Shown here: positions 15,971 to 25,773 of the stretch, one piece after another
Numbering within the stretch: position 1 is the stretch's first letter
How the letters are laid out: every line of letters starts with the position of its first letter
Assembly (NCBI RefSeq): GCF_025153525.1
Contig: NZ_JANZNR010000005.1
Location: 62,001 to 126,000 of the forward strand
Length of the DNA stretch: 64,000 bases
Direction: 5' to 3'
Source of the DNA: Psychroserpens sp. SPM9
GTDB lineage: Bacteria; Bacteroidota; Bacteroidia; Flavobacteriales; Flavobacteriaceae
Program-made: the position numbers and the translations under genes
The notes under the pieces: generated by a model
Databases searched by the model: none
What the model was told of the DNA's origin: nothing
Seen by the model: only the letters and a program-made list of their open reading frames with translations

Positions 15971-17449
15971 TTAATCTAGCTTCGGTAATTTTAGTTGTCC
16001 TAAAACACTCTTTTCCTTCATCAATTTCTCTATCTCACTGGAGGTTCTTGGCGCTTCTTCGGAAAGATTTACAGGTCCGTTTTCAGTAATCAAAATATCA
16101 TCTTCAATACGTACGGCAATACCATGCCACTTGGGATCACAATCACTGCCATCAGGAATATAAATTCCAGGTTCAACGGTAATAACCATATTAGCTTGCA
16201 GTAGTCCATAAGTTCCTGGATCATGCACATCTAAACCAATATGGTGCGAGGTTCCATGTGGAAAATACTGTCTCGCTTCACGTTCGTTTTTTGCTATTCC
16301 TAAGTCAATTAAACCTTGATACACCACTTTTCTGGCAGCAGTATCAGGAGATTGCATCGTATTACCTACAACAGTTGCTGCGATTCCTGCTTCCTGAGCT
16401 TTGTAAACTATATCATATATAGCACGTTGTTCGTCACTAAATGTTCCATTGGCCGGAATGGTTCGTGTCACATCTGCGGTATACCCATGGTACTCAGCAC
16501 CTAAATCCATAAGCACCAAGTCATTTTCCACTTTCATTTTATTATTTTCAATATAGTGCAACACACAGCCATTATTTCCTGCACCTACAATACTTGGATA
16601 GCCTTCGTATTCGCTGCCGTACTTTTTGTAAATATATTCATGAACGCCTTGGACTTCAGTTTCAGACATTCCTGGATGCATAGCTTTCATAATTTCTCGT
16701 TGTCCCATAGCCGAAATACGAACCGCTTTTTTAAGCAACACAAGTTCTTCCGGAGTTTTTACTTCGCGTAAACTAGCCATTAAACGTCCCAGAGTTCTGG
16801 TGTCTGTTTTTACTGTTTCGGCTTCTACATTCGCCGTCGCATCGACCTCAACATCATCTGTTTTATTTTCAATCGTATAATCGTTAATAAGCTTTACCTG
16901 TACTTTAAACGACTGAATTAAATCGTACAAATCGGCTCGATTACGTGTATCGCGATAATCATCTCTAAACCCAAAGTACAGCACACTATCAAATGCGGTG
17001 AAATCAATTCCAGAATTTAAAAATGCTTCACCGACAAACACCTGATCAAATCCTAAATCCTCCTTTGCGCCTTCAACACCTAGCCTTCGGCCAGTCCACT
17101 GCTCAGCGCTCGGGTTGCGTTGTTGAACATATAACTTTTCATTATAGGTTTGCCCATTTTCTCCTGTTTGATTTTCAGAAAAAACCACGAGTACCGCATG
17201 CGGTTCTTTATAGCCTGTGAGGTAATAAAAATTAGGATCTTGGTGGTATACATAATCAACATCATTGGCACGATTTCTTACAGGATTTGCAAAAAACACA
17301 GCGACACTATTTGCTGGCATAGAAGCCCGTAAAGCATCCCGTCTGTCTTTATGAAACGTTTTACTCAAATAATCTTCAGGCAAGCCTTCTTGAGTAAATC
17401 CAAATACAACAAAGCAACAACAGGAAATAAAAGTGATAATGGTCTTCAT
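15971..17449 (-). CDS. Exported Xaa-Pro aminopeptidase (M24B family)
   Basis: Metallopeptidase of 492 residues that removes an N-terminal residue preceding proline. The chosen start puts a signal peptide (IITFISCCCFVVFGFTQ) at the N-terminus, so it acts in the periplasm or outside; the open frame runs 12 codons further upstream without adding a domain. An N-terminal creatinase-like domain (about 20-230) is followed by the pita-bread domain. The dinuclear metal ligands are all visible: the two Asp in LMDLGAEYHGYTADVTRT, His in HGTSHHIGLDVHDPG, and Glu in TVEPGIYIP and VRIEDD. It is convergent with aceA. The role is probably use of peptides as nutrients. Confidence 0.93.
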   Translation of the reverse strand: MKTIITFISCCCFVVFGFTQEGLPEDYLSKTFHKDRRDALRASMPANSVAVFFANPVRNRANDVDYVYHQDPNFYYLTGYKEPHAVLVVFSENQTGENGQTYNEKLYVQQRNPSAEQWTGRRLGVEGAKEDLGFDQVFVGEAFLNSGIDFTAFDSVLYFGFRDDYRDTRNRADLYDLIQSFKVQVKLINDYTIENKTDDVEVDATANVEAETVKTDTRTLGRLMASLREVKTPEELVLLKKAVRISAMGQREIMKAMHPGMSETEVQGVHEYIYKKYGSEYEGYPSIVGAGNNGCVLHYIENNKMKVENDLVLMDLGAEYHGYTADVTRTIPANGTFSDEQRAIYDIVYKAQEAGIAATVVGNTMQSPDTAARKVVYQGLIDLGIAKNEREARQYFPHGTSHHIGLDVHDPGTYGLLQANMVITVEPGIYIPDGSDCDPKWHGIAVRIEDDILITENGPVNLSEEAPRTSSEIEKLMKEKSVLGQLKLPKLD

Positions 17450-17561
17450 GATTATGTACGTTTTAAAGGTTCTGAAAATTAACAATTAATTCTTCCTTTC
17501 CGAAGAAAATATTTCAATATTAACATATTTTTAATCTCATATTCTATGACAAACACATCTA

Positions 17562-17588
17562 TTGAATTAATTATTTTCGATACTTTTG
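17562..17588 (+). promoter_or_regulatory. Promoter of gcvT
   Basis: TTG at 17562-17564 and the perfect -7 box TACTTTTG at 17581-17588, 16 bases apart. The ATG of gcvT follows 50 bases later. Confidence 0.5.
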
Positions 17589-17638
17589 CCAAACAAATTT
17601 TAAGTCTAATCACAAGTTAACTCAACCCATATAAAATT

Positions 17639-18709
17639 ATGAAAAACACAGCCTTAACCGCAACTCACGAAGCTCTTGGTGCTAAAATGGTGCCTTTTGC
17701 AGGCTACAATATGCCTGTTCAATATGATGGTGTAAATATCGAGCACGAAGCCGTAAGAACTGGTGTTGGTGTGTTTGACGTGTCGCACATGGGCGAGTTT
17801 TTAATTGAAGGTCCGCAGGCACTCGACTTAATACAAAAAGTATGCAGTAATGATGCTTCCAAATTAACAATTGGAAAAGCACAGTACAGCTGTTTGCCTA
17901 ATGATGATGGTGGCATTGTAGACGATTTAATCGTTTATAGAGTCAAGGAAGATACCTACCTGTTAGTTGTCAATGCCAGTAATATTGAAAAAGACTGGAA
18001 TTGGATCGCATCAAAAAATGATGTTGGTGCAGAGATGCGTGATTTAAGTGACGATTATTCCTTACTAGCCATCCAAGGACCAAAGGCTGTTGAAGCCATG
18101 CAGCAACTTTCTAGTCATGATCTGGCGGCTATAAAATTCTACAATTTTGTTGTTGGTGATTTTGCAGGTATTGACCACGTTATTATTTCTGCGACAGGTT
18201 ATACGGGAAGTGGCGGATTTGAAATCTACTGTAAAAATGACGAAGTCAAGCAAATTTGGGATAAAGTTGTTGAGGCTGGAGCCAAACCAATTGGTTTAGC
18301 AGCACGTGACACTTTGCGTTTAGAAATGGGATATTGCCTCTACGGAAATGATATAGACGACACGACTTCTCCTATTGAAGCAGGATTGGGATGGATTACT
18401 AAGTTTTCTAAGAAGTTTACCAATTCTGAAGCTTTAGAAGATGAAAAACGTCGTGGACCAGACCGTAAGCTAGTGGCTTTCGAATTAGACGAACGCGGTA
18501 TTCCTCGACAAGGTTATGACATTGTAGATTCTAGCGGAAAAACTATTGGAAATGTGACTTCTGGAACCATGTCACCTAGCTTAGGTAAAGGTATTGGTTT
18601 AGGATATGTTCCTCCAATTTTTGCTGATACAGGTAGTAAAATAAAAATCCAGATTCGTAAAAATGCAGTCCCAGCTACGATTGTCAAATTGCCATTTTAT
18701 AAAGGATAA
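17639..18709 (+). CDS. gcvT: Glycine cleavage system aminomethyltransferase (T protein)
   Basis: T protein of the glycine cleavage complex: it transfers the methylene carbon from the aminomethyl-lipoyl H protein to tetrahydrofolate and frees ammonia. Its 356 residues are normal. It shows the family beginning [24 protein letters not shown], the DVSHMGEF block (about 48-55), [12 protein letters not shown] (about 185-196), and the C-terminal [21 protein letters not shown]. The glycine decarboxylase and H-protein genes are not in this window. A nucleoside-diphosphate-sugar epimerase-like gene begins 22 bases after its stop and may be co-transcribed. A good promoter is visible 50 bases upstream. 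Confidence 0.96.
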   Translation: MKNTALTATHEALGAKMVPFAGYNMPVQYDGVNIEHEAVRTGVGVFDVSHMGEFLIEGPQALDLIQKVCSNDASKLTIGKAQYSCLPNDDGGIVDDLIVYRVKEDTYLLVVNASNIEKDWNWIASKNDVGAEMRDLSDDYSLLAIQGPKAVEAMQQLSSHDLAAIKFYNFVVGDFAGIDHVIISATGYTGSGGFEIYCKNDEVKQIWDKVVEAGAKPIGLAARDTLRLEMGYCLYGNDIDDTTSPIEAGLGWITKFSKKFTNSEALEDEKRRGPDRKLVAFELDERGIPRQGYDIVDSSGKTIGNVTSGTMSPSLGKGIGLGYVPPIFADTGSKIKIQIRKNAVPATIVKLPFYKG

Positions 18710-18731
18710 TTTAGTTTCTGAAGATTGATTA

Positions 18732-19565
18732 ATGAAGGCGTTCGAAAGTAAACATCGTATTTTAATTTTAGGCGCTAGCGGCTTTATAGGCAATGCTATT
18801 TACAAGGAACTCTGCTCCTATTTTAAAACATTTGGCACCTATCGCATTCCGAAGAAAATCTTTGAAAACAATCAGCAATTCTATCCCTACAATGTTGAAG
18901 AAGACGATGTTTATGAAATTTTAGAAGCTACAAAACCTTCGATCATTATTTCTTGCTTACGTGGTGATTTTAGAGCACAAACCATTGCTCACCAACACAT
19001 TGTAGAGTATTTACGTGACCATGACAGTAAACTTATCTTTTTGTCATCGGCAAACGTTTTTGATGCTTATAGCAAATACCCAAGTTACGAGCTTGACAAA
19101 ACACTAAGTGATAGTATTTATGGGCATTTCAAGATTAAAATTGAAAACATGCTATTGCGTCTTCCGAAGAAAAAAGTAGCCATTGTAAGACTTCCTATGG
19201 TTTTAGGCTCACAATCGCCAAGATTAAAAGAATTAAAACAGCATCTGCAGGACAAAACAGCCATAGAGATTTTTCCCAATATCATTATGAATGTGACTAC
19301 AGATTCTAAAGTCACGCAACAAATTCATTATATTATTAACCGAAATAAGCATGGTATTTTTCACTTAGGCAGTACAGATTTAGTACATCACGACGAATAT
19401 ATCAAAGATATTATTAAACAATTATCTACAACAAACGGCGTCGTATACAAACATGTTTACACCACAAATGAAGATCGCTATCTAGCTGTTTTACCCAAAT
19501 TTAATAAGCTGCCCAAACACTTAGAAATCACAAGTACTGAAGTCCTTGAAGACCTTCTAAAATAG
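18732..19565 (+). CDS. NAD(P)-dependent epimerase/dehydratase-like protein (extended SDR)
   Basis: A 277-residue protein with an N-terminal Rossmann fold. The glycine motif GASGFIG is at about 14-20, and the active-site pair Tyr-xxx-Lys is seen as YGHFK near residue 135. Its length and pattern are those of dTDP-4-dehydrorhamnose reductase-like or sugar-nucleotide epimerase proteins, which are usually cytoplasmic and act in surface polysaccharide synthesis. The substrate cannot be told. It follows gcvT closely with 22 bases between, but a functional link with glycine cleavage is unlikely. Confidence 0.82.
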   Translation: MKAFESKHRILILGASGFIGNAIYKELCSYFKTFGTYRIPKKIFENNQQFYPYNVEEDDVYEILEATKPSIIISCLRGDFRAQTIAHQHIVEYLRDHDSKLIFLSSANVFDAYSKYPSYELDKTLSDSIYGHFKIKIENMLLRLPKKKVAIVRLPMVLGSQSPRLKELKQHLQDKTAIEIFPNIIMNVTTDSKVTQQIHYIINRNKHGIFHLGSTDLVHHDEYIKDIIKQLSTTNGVVYKHVYTTNEDRYLAVLPKFNKLPKHLEITSTEVLEDLLK

Positions 19566-19675
19566 TACAATAAGCAGTTTACGGTAAAAACCAATCGGTT
19601 TATCTTTTTTAATAGTTTCTAAGGCATAGAACTATTATTTTACACCAAATTACAGTACATTTAAGTAAAATATTT

Positions 19676-19972
19676 ATGACTATGAGTTTGATGAACGATG
19701 AAACCATTGAAAAACGCTTACTTCGTTTCCCGGATTGGGAACATAGAAACAATGCTTTATATGCCGAATTTGAATTTGATAATTTCAAAGATTGTTTTAG
19801 CGCCATGAGCAGAATAGCTTTTGAATGTGAAGCTCAAAATCACCATCCTAAATGGACCAACACATACAATGTTTTAAAAATAGCTTTATCTACACATGAT
19901 GCTGGTGGCGTTACCGAAAAAGATTTCAAACTGGCCGAAGCTATTGAGGCTATTGTTGAAGTTCAGGACTAA
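19676..19972 (+). CDS. Pterin-4a-carbinolamine dehydratase
   Basis: A 98-residue enzyme that dehydrates 4a-hydroxytetrahydropterin, allowing pterin recycling after aromatic amino acid hydroxylation. The family signature is complete: ENHHP-type histidines H56 and H57 with P58 and W60, then Tyr and Val in the next strand, and THDAGGVTEKD with H74. The fold is fully represented. Starts at M1, M3 or M6 are equally plausible since nothing upstream decides. No phenylalanine hydroxylase is in the window; the protein may also have another role, as in many bacteria that lack hydroxylases. It stands alone between a reductase-like gene and a protease gene. Confidence 0.93.
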   Translation: MTMSLMNDETIEKRLLRFPDWEHRNNALYAEFEFDNFKDCFSAMSRIAFECEAQNHHPKWTNTYNVLKIALSTHDAGGVTEKDFKLAEAIEAIVEVQD

Positions 19973-20018
19973 TTTTGGTTCGGTTTTTGAGTCCTAATAT
20001 CTTATCTAAACACCCTTT

Positions 20019-22079
20019 ATGCTTAAACGCTATTACATAACTATTACCGCACTGCTACTTTTTTGTGCTGCTCACAGCCAAGATCAAAACTTATTTTGTG
20101 AGCAATTGCAAGCCTTAGAAAAGATGGTTAAAACCCATCACTTCAAACCCAAAGCGGTCAATGACAGCTTGTCTACCCATGTGTTTGATTTATTCATCAC
20201 TACTCTAGATGAAGACAAACGCCTTTTTACACAAGATGATATCGATAATTTTGAAGCCGATCGCTATGCGCTTGATGATTATGTTCAAAATAAGACTTGT
20301 GATTTTATAAATAACTACATAACGAGACTATCAAAACGCATTGCAGATTCTAAAACTATTATTAGCCATTTAGAAACCGAAATTTTTGATTATTCAGGTA
20401 AAGACACTTTGCGGTTTAAACCCGAATCTAAATTTAACTACTTTAAAGATGAAGCTGCAGCACAACGCTACTGGAGCAAACGTATGCGTTATAATATCTT
20501 GTATACTTTAGTCGAAAATGATTCGTCTATTTCATCTATAGAACGTGACTTCAAAACACTTGAAGCTAACTTAAAGCCCAAGTTAATTGCGAAGGAAATA
20601 TGCAAACTTGAAACGCTTGAAAACCGCTTGGGAAATGTAGAAAATTTTGTCAAAGAAGCCTTTTTAAACGCCTACCTACATTACAATGATCCCAACTCTT
20701 CTTTTTTTACGCCTACAGAAAAAGAGATGTTCGAAAACGCGTTATCTAATGATCAATTATCCTTCGGAATAATCACTGCTAAAAACGATAATGGCGATAT
20801 TGTAATCGCACATATCACTCCCGGAAGTGCCGCTTTTAATGATGGTAATTTTGAAGTCAATGATATCATAAAATCATTACAATCAGATGCTGAAACTTTA
20901 GAAACTTATTGTGTTTCTAATGATGATGTATTGGCATTTACAAGCGATCAGAATCATAATGTTATCACCTTTAAAATAAAGAAACAAGACGGAAGCATTA
21001 AAGCGATAAAACTCACCAAAACAAAGACTAAAATTGAAGAAAATACCGTTTCAGGCTATATTATTGAAAACAAATCTAAGTTAGGTTATATAAATATTCC
21101 CAGTTTTTATTCTGATTTCGAATCGCCAAACGGATTAGGTTTGGCTAACGATGTTGCTAAAGAACTCTATAAACTTCAGAAGGAACATATCGAAGGACTC
21201 ATTCTCGATTTGCGTTTTAATGGTGGTGGCTCCATGAAAGAAGCTGCAGATCTATCGGGAATGTTCATCAACCGAGGTCCGATTTCAATTTTAAAATACA
21301 GCAATGGCGAAACTTATACCATTCGAGATGTGAATAGAGGGTCGCTGTTTAACAAACCAATTGTTGTTTTAGTTAATAATTATAGTGCTTCTGCTTCCGA
21401 ATTTTTTGCTGCAACTATGCAAGATTATAACAGAGCGCTTATTGTTGGAGCTCGAACACATGGCAAAGCATCTGCTCAAGTGATTTTACCTTTAAGTGAA
21501 GATGAAAGTCTGGGCTATTCAAAATTAACGGTTGAAAAGTTTTATCGTGTTACAGGCCAAAGTCACCAAGCACAAGGCGTTGTACCAGATATTATATTAC
21601 CCAATTTATACGACGGCTTCGGAACGCAAGAAGAATATGAAGATTTTGCGCTTCAAAACGACACCATTCCAGGCGTAAAAAAATACCCAAAACTCAAGCC
21701 TCTGCCAATTTCAGAGTTAAGAAAAAAGAGTCAGTTACGCATTTCAAATGATGTCGCTTTTGATGCTATTCAAGATTTAAATCAACTTATTTTAGACAAC
21801 TATTTTCAATTGGATACCCAGTATTTATTAACCTTAAAAAATGTACATTCTGAAATTATATCTTATCGTAACCAATGGCAACGCATCAATGCGCCTATTG
21901 AGACACACCAAGGAAATTTCAATATTAAAAATTCGGCTTTCACTAAAGAAGTAGTGAGTTATAATGACGCTCAAATTGAAATAAACAAATCTGTCTTAAA
22001 AGACATCAAACAAGATATTTATATTGAAGAAGCCCAAGCCATTCTTCAAGATTTACTTACTTTAAACCCTTCAAATTAA
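20019..22079 (+). CDS. Tail-specific (C-terminal processing) protease, S41A family
   Basis: Periplasmic serine protease of 686 residues that degrades or trims proteins from their C-terminus. A signal peptide of about 20 residues (ending AAHS) is followed by the long N-terminal helical region of Prc-type enzymes, a PDZ domain (about 240-330), and the catalytic domain with IEGLILDLRFNGGGSMKEA (about 390-410). The catalytic Ser lies in NYSASASEF (about 453-461) and the Lys in THGKAS (about 483). The C-terminal DUF3340-like helical tail is present. The stop is two bases before the next gene, a secreted helical protein, so these two are one transcription unit. Confidence 0.93.
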   Translation: MLKRYYITITALLLFCAAHSQDQNLFCEQLQALEKMVKTHHFKPKAVNDSLSTHVFDLFITTLDEDKRLFTQDDIDNFEADRYALDDYVQNKTCDFINNYITRLSKRIADSKTIISHLETEIFDYSGKDTLRFKPESKFNYFKDEAAAQRYWSKRMRYNILYTLVENDSSISSIERDFKTLEANLKPKLIAKEICKLETLENRLGNVENFVKEAFLNAYLHYNDPNSSFFTPTEKEMFENALSNDQLSFGIITAKNDNGDIVIAHITPGSAAFNDGNFEVNDIIKSLQSDAETLETYCVSNDDVLAFTSDQNHNVITFKIKKQDGSIKAIKLTKTKTKIEENTVSGYIIENKSKLGYINIPSFYSDFESPNGLGLANDVAKELYKLQKEHIEGLILDLRFNGGGSMKEAADLSGMFINRGPISILKYSNGETYTIRDVNRGSLFNKPIVVLVNNYSASASEFFAATMQDYNRALIVGARTHGKASAQVILPLSEDESLGYSKLTVEKFYRVTGQSHQAQGVVPDIILPNLYDGFGTQEEYEDFALQNDTIPGVKKYPKLKPLPISELRKKSQLRISNDVAFDAIQDLNQLILDNYFQLDTQYLLTLKNVHSEIISYRNQWQRINAPIETHQGNFNIKNSAFTKEVVSYNDAQIEINKSVLKDIKQDIYIEEAQAILQDLLTLNPSN

Positions 22080-22081
22080 AC

Positions 22082-23116
22082 ATGAAAATTTCTACTTTAA
22101 AACTCAGCATTGTGCTCGTCTTAATGATGACGTCTGTAACTGCTCAAAATTTCAAAACAGCCTCAGAATATCTAGATTTTGTTGGTAAAGAACAAAAAGC
22201 CATTACCAAAAACATGTGGAAATACACTAAAGCTGTGGCACATAGTAAAAGCGACAGAAGCATTGATGGCAAACGAAAAAACCTATTAAAATCTGTAGAT
22301 AGAGCTATTGAAAAAATCAAAAAAGCAAATGGTTTTGAAGGTGACGACTACAAGAATAAAGTCTTAAAACACCTCACATTTAACAAAAATCTTCTCAATC
22401 ACGATTATGCTAAAATCATTGATATGAAAGCTGTAGCAGAACAATCGTATGATGCTATGGAAGCCTATATTTTGGCTCAGGAGTTGGCCGATAAAAAGAT
22501 GGAAGAATCCCAACAAGAATACGAAACCAATTTATATGAATTTGCCTCTAAACACAACATTCAAATCGTAGAAAATGATAGTGATTTAGGGAAGAAAATG
22601 AAAATTTCCAATGAGGTTTTCGAGCATTACAACGACCTGTATCTCACGTATTTTAAAGTCTTTATAAACGAAGTATACTTATGGGAAGCTGTCGAAAAGA
22701 ATGACATTAGCGCTATTCAACAAAATGCTAATGCTTTAAATGCTGCAGCTAAGGAAGGTTTAGAAATTTTAAAAACAAAGACCACTTACCAAAATGATGA
22801 TTCGATTATCAATGCAACTAAAAAAGCTTTCGAATTTTTTATAGATGAAAGTGAAAATCAAATTCCGCAAATTACCGACTTCCTCATTACCAATGAAGAT
22901 TTTGAAAAAATAAAGGCCAATCTTGAGCAAACACCAGAACGCAAACGTACCGAAGCTCAAATAGACAACTACAACACGAAGGTAAAAGAAATTAATGCCG
23001 CTGTAACTAATTATAATAAAGTGAATGTGGATTTAAACAATTTACGTCAGCAAATTATCAATAATCTAAATACCGTTAACGCCAATTTTTTATCTAAGCA
23101 CATTCCAAAAGACTAG
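22082..23116 (+). CDS. Exported helical protein of unknown function
   Basis: A 344-residue protein with a signal peptide of about 21 residues (ends VTAQ) and a mostly helical, charged body rich in Lys, Glu and Asn, including coiled-coil-like stretches (for instance ALADKKMEESQQEYETNLYEF in outline). I recall similar secreted proteins in flavobacteria and leptospires but cannot fix the family. It begins two bases after a tail-specific protease gene and is probably co-expressed, so it could be a substrate adaptor (like NlpI for Prc) or a target. That role is inference only. Confidence 0.62.
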   Translation: MKISTLKLSIVLVLMMTSVTAQNFKTASEYLDFVGKEQKAITKNMWKYTKAVAHSKSDRSIDGKRKNLLKSVDRAIEKIKKANGFEGDDYKNKVLKHLTFNKNLLNHDYAKIIDMKAVAEQSYDAMEAYILAQELADKKMEESQQEYETNLYEFASKHNIQIVENDSDLGKKMKISNEVFEHYNDLYLTYFKVFINEVYLWEAVEKNDISAIQQNANALNAAAKEGLEILKTKTTYQNDDSIINATKKAFEFFIDESENQIPQITDFLITNEDFEKIKANLEQTPERKRTEAQIDNYNTKVKEINAAVTNYNKVNVDLNNLRQQIINNLNTVNANFLSKHIPKD

Positions 23117-23149
23117 CTTAAATTTTATAAAATAGGACCACTTTAAGTA

Positions 23150-23180
23150 TTGTCATTTCGATATAATTTCAATAATTTTG
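23150..23180 (+). promoter_or_regulatory. Promoter of the YebC-family gene
   Basis: TTG at 23150-23152 and the perfect -7 box TAATTTTG at 23173-23180 are separated by 20 bases, the usual spacing. The start codon is at 23213. Confidence 0.5.
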
Positions 23181-23212
23181 AAGCATTCAACAACAAATAA
23201 AACAGAATACTG

Positions 23213-23935
23213 ATGGGAAGAGCGTTTGAATTCCGCAAAGCAAGAAAAATGAAGCGATGGTCGGCTATGAGCAAAGCCTTTACGCGTATAGGTAAAGACA
23301 TTGTTATGGCTGTAAAAGAAGGCGGACCAGATCCTGATTCCAATTCGCGTTTGCGTGCTGTAATTCAAAATGCCAAGGCGGTTAATATGCCTAAAGATAA
23401 TATCGAGCGTGCCATTAAACGAGCCTCCGATAAAAATCAAGGCGATTATAAAGAAGTGATTTTTGAAGGTTATGCACCTCACGGAATAGCTGTTTTAGTT
23501 GAAACTGCAACCGATAATAACACGCGAACCGTTGCTAACGTTCGTAGTTATTTTAATAAGGTCGACGGAAGCTTAGGAACCTCTGGTTCTGTTGTTTTTA
23601 TGTTTGACCATACTTGTAATTTTAGAGTTAATGCTGAGGGCTTAGATCCTGAAGAAATCGAGCTGGAGTTTATAGATTTTGGAGCTGAAGAAGTCTTTGT
23701 TGATGATGATGGCATTTTAATTTATGCACCTTTTGAAAGCTTTGGCGCCATTCAAGCAGAATTAGAATCCAGAGGTATTGAAATTTTATCATCAGGATTT
23801 GAGCGTATTCCGCAAGTGACTAAAAAAATCACTCCAGAACAAGCCGAAGATGTTGAAAAACTACTCGAAAAACTAGAAGAAGATGATGATGTGCAAAACG
23901 TCTATCATACCATGGAAGAAACAACCGAAGCGTAA
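23213..23935 (+). CDS. YebC/PmpR-family protein (DNA-binding regulator or translation factor)
   Basis: A 240-residue cytoplasmic protein covering all three domains of the YebC/TACO1 family. The N-terminus reads MGRAFEFRKARKMKRWSAMSKAFTRIGKDI, where the family usually has MAGHSKW then NIKHRK; the nucleic-acid-binding block DPDSNSRLRAVIQNAKAVNMPKDNIERAIKRA follows, then the EGYAPHG and TDNNTRTVANVRSYF core (about 85-115). Older work describes such proteins as transcription regulators, and more recent work as factors that help ribosomes through proline stretches, so function is left open. It has its own promoter and no clear operon partner. Confidence 0.92.
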   Translation: MGRAFEFRKARKMKRWSAMSKAFTRIGKDIVMAVKEGGPDPDSNSRLRAVIQNAKAVNMPKDNIERAIKRASDKNQGDYKEVIFEGYAPHGIAVLVETATDNNTRTVANVRSYFNKVDGSLGTSGSVVFMFDHTCNFRVNAEGLDPEEIELEFIDFGAEEVFVDDDGILIYAPFESFGAIQAELESRGIEILSSGFERIPQVTKKITPEQAEDVEKLLEKLEEDDDVQNVYHTMEETTEA

Positions 23936-24013
23936 ATTGGTCAATCTTTCAGTCTAAAGAAAGTAAGCATTCAGTTACAATTTAGGTCTTTCGTAACACG
24001 TATTTAAGTAGCA

Positions 24014-25243
24014 TTAAGCATTCTTAGCTTCAATCCACTTCCCCATGTACTTTGTACTTTGTAGGGTATGATGTTGCAACATTTGACCTATAAAGTTCTG
24101 TTGTCGGTGTTGTCCTAAATGTTGCATTAACGCTTTCAACCGTTGTCTTAAAGCAACTTCAAATTCTGATTTAGAAAATTTTGTGTTTAAAATCTCAAAC
24201 CCTAACCATTGTTGCGATTTCCAGAGCGATTTATCCTGGTATAATTTCACAGCATGATTGATAAAATCTTCAGGTTGGTCACAACAATAATCCTGAGTGT
24301 TAGTATCAACAATTCCTTCTAATCCGATAGTGGTCGATACGAATGGCGTTCCGTTTTGCATGGCATCAAACAACTTTCCTTTTAATCCAGCTCCAAAACG
24401 AATTGGCGCCAACAACACTTTAGCTTTTTGCATGACAGTTGAAACATCGTCTGCAAAGCCTTTAATTAAAAATCCGTCCTTTTCATTATGCAACTGAGTT
24501 ACTTTTTGTGAAGCATAAGCACCATAATTATGTAATTGCGCCTGAGGCAATTGCTGTTTTATACCTTTCCAAAGGGTCTCTTTTAAATATAATAAAGCAT
24601 TGTAATTAGGTTCATGAAGAAAGTTTCCAATGCTTATAAAATGTTGACGCGCTTCAAATTCTGGATAGCTTCCTCTTTCTGCTTCCGATGGTTGTGCAAC
24701 CAAAAATGGCAAATAAAACAGTAAGGAATCGTTGATATTAAACTGATTTTTGAGCAAATTCATTTCAGCTTTAGAAATAATTAAACTCAAATCACAACGG
24801 TAAATAGCAGCGATTTCACGTTTGGCAGTGTCACTAAACACATCAACATCGCTCACTTTAGCATTCGCTTTAAACACCTGTTGTCTGGCACGTCTTAGAA
24901 AGTGTAAATCTTCGGTATCCAGAACTTTAATTGCATTCGGACACTGCTCAGAAACTCGCCAGCCAAATTGTTCTTCGGTCATAAAACGATCAAAAAGAAC
25001 AAGCTCAGGGTTGAGATTAGAAACAAATTCGTCAAAACTGGAATGGTTGAGTTTGATAGGAACCGTTTCAACACTTATTGAAGACAAATCAAAAGCATTA
25101 TCACTTTTAGCGCAAGCACTGGCAAAGGTTATCTGATAGCCTTCAGATTGAAAAAAGGCAATGAGTTGTAGCATCCTACTTCCAGCAGCCGAACTTTTAG
25201 GTTCTGGCCAAACAAAGCCGATAATAAGTAAGGTTTTATTCAA
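24014..25243 (-). CDS. Glycosyltransferase (GT-B fold, family 4-like)
   Basis: A 409-residue protein without signal peptide. An N-terminal Rossmann-like domain (IIGFVWPEPKSSAAGSRMLQLI) and a C-terminal domain with the nucleotide-sugar donor site (SIGNFLHEPNYNALLYL, then LLAPIRFGAGLKGKLFDAMQNGTPFVSTTIGLEGI, near 285-320) are consistent with GT4-like transferases. It probably adds a sugar to lipopolysaccharide, exopolysaccharide or a protein; the acceptor is unknown. It begins nine bases after a haem-binding protein gene on the same strand, so the two share a transcript though no common function is clear. Confidence 0.82.
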   Translation of the reverse strand: MNKTLLIIGFVWPEPKSSAAGSRMLQLIAFFQSEGYQITFASACAKSDNAFDLSSISVETVPIKLNHSSFDEFVSNLNPELVLFDRFMTEEQFGWRVSEQCPNAIKVLDTEDLHFLRRARQQVFKANAKVSDVDVFSDTAKREIAAIYRCDLSLIISKAEMNLLKNQFNINDSLLFYLPFLVAQPSEAERGSYPEFEARQHFISIGNFLHEPNYNALLYLKETLWKGIKQQLPQAQLHNYGAYASQKVTQLHNEKDGFLIKGFADDVSTVMQKAKVLLAPIRFGAGLKGKLFDAMQNGTPFVSTTIGLEGIVDTNTQDYCCDQPEDFINHAVKLYQDKSLWKSQQWLGFEILNTKFSKSEFEVALRQRLKALMQHLGQHRQQNFIGQMLQHHTLQSTKYMGKWIEAKNA

Positions 25244-25252
25244 CAGAAGATA

Positions 25253-25726
25253 TTATTCAGATTTGAGCTCAGCACTATATTTAGACCTTACACTTTTAGC
25301 CCAAGCTACAATTGAATTGATTTGTTCATCACTTAGTTTTGCATCGCCATGCGTCCAAGTATAAGAAGGTAGCGGCATTTCTTTGGCTTCTACCATTTCG
25401 ATAAGTTCATCTAACTTATGATCTTTTTTCTTAACAGAATAACTTTCCCATGCCGAGACATCAAAATGCCCTTTTCCATGTTCAATATGATCTGCGAGCC
25501 AATAGTTTACAGGTGTAATCTTATTATACCAAGGATATCGAGTAACATCACTATGACAATCAAAACACGCATTTTTAAGAATGCTATGGACTTCATTTGG
25601 CGGATTCGTATCAGCTATAAAGGCATCTATCGAAGCCATATCTCCTTCATTTCTATCAGGACCAAAAAACTGAGCGATTATAAAAACAATGAGCAAAAGG
25701 AAAAGTATCTTTTTAAGAATTTTCAT
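25253..25726 (-). CDS. Haem-binding domain protein (cytochrome c-like)
   Basis: A 157-residue exported or membrane-anchored protein. The N-terminal hydrophobic segment (about 5-20) is a signal peptide or anchor. The haem-binding motif CFDCH (CxxCH, near residues 54-58) is followed by SDVTRYPWYNKITPVNYWLADHI, a conserved pattern of the small haem-binding domain family common in Bacteroidota. A downstream AKEMPLPSYTWTHGDAKL stretch includes a Met that could be the second haem ligand. It should face the periplasm and take part in electron transfer. A glycosyltransferase gene follows after nine bases. Confidence 0.85.
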   Translation of the reverse strand: MKILKKILFLLLIVFIIAQFFGPDRNEGDMASIDAFIADTNPPNEVHSILKNACFDCHSDVTRYPWYNKITPVNYWLADHIEHGKGHFDVSAWESYSVKKKDHKLDELIEMVEAKEMPLPSYTWTHGDAKLSDEQINSIVAWAKSVRSKYSAELKSE

Positions 25727-25773
25727 CTGTAAATATTTTATTTAATTTTAGTGAGTTAAAAATACAAAACAAG

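Noticed and set aside
23153-23482. Open frame of 109 codons on the minus strand
   Set aside because: It runs opposite the YebC-family gene, which is well supported, and has no recognisable feature.
24822-25136. Open frame of 104 codons on the plus strand
   Set aside because: It lies entirely opposite the glycosyltransferase gene, has a biased composition typical of a shadow frame, and shows no domain.
25418-25732. Open frame of 104 codons on the plus strand
   Set aside because: It is the antisense of the haem-binding protein gene, which has a clear signal peptide and CxxCH motif.
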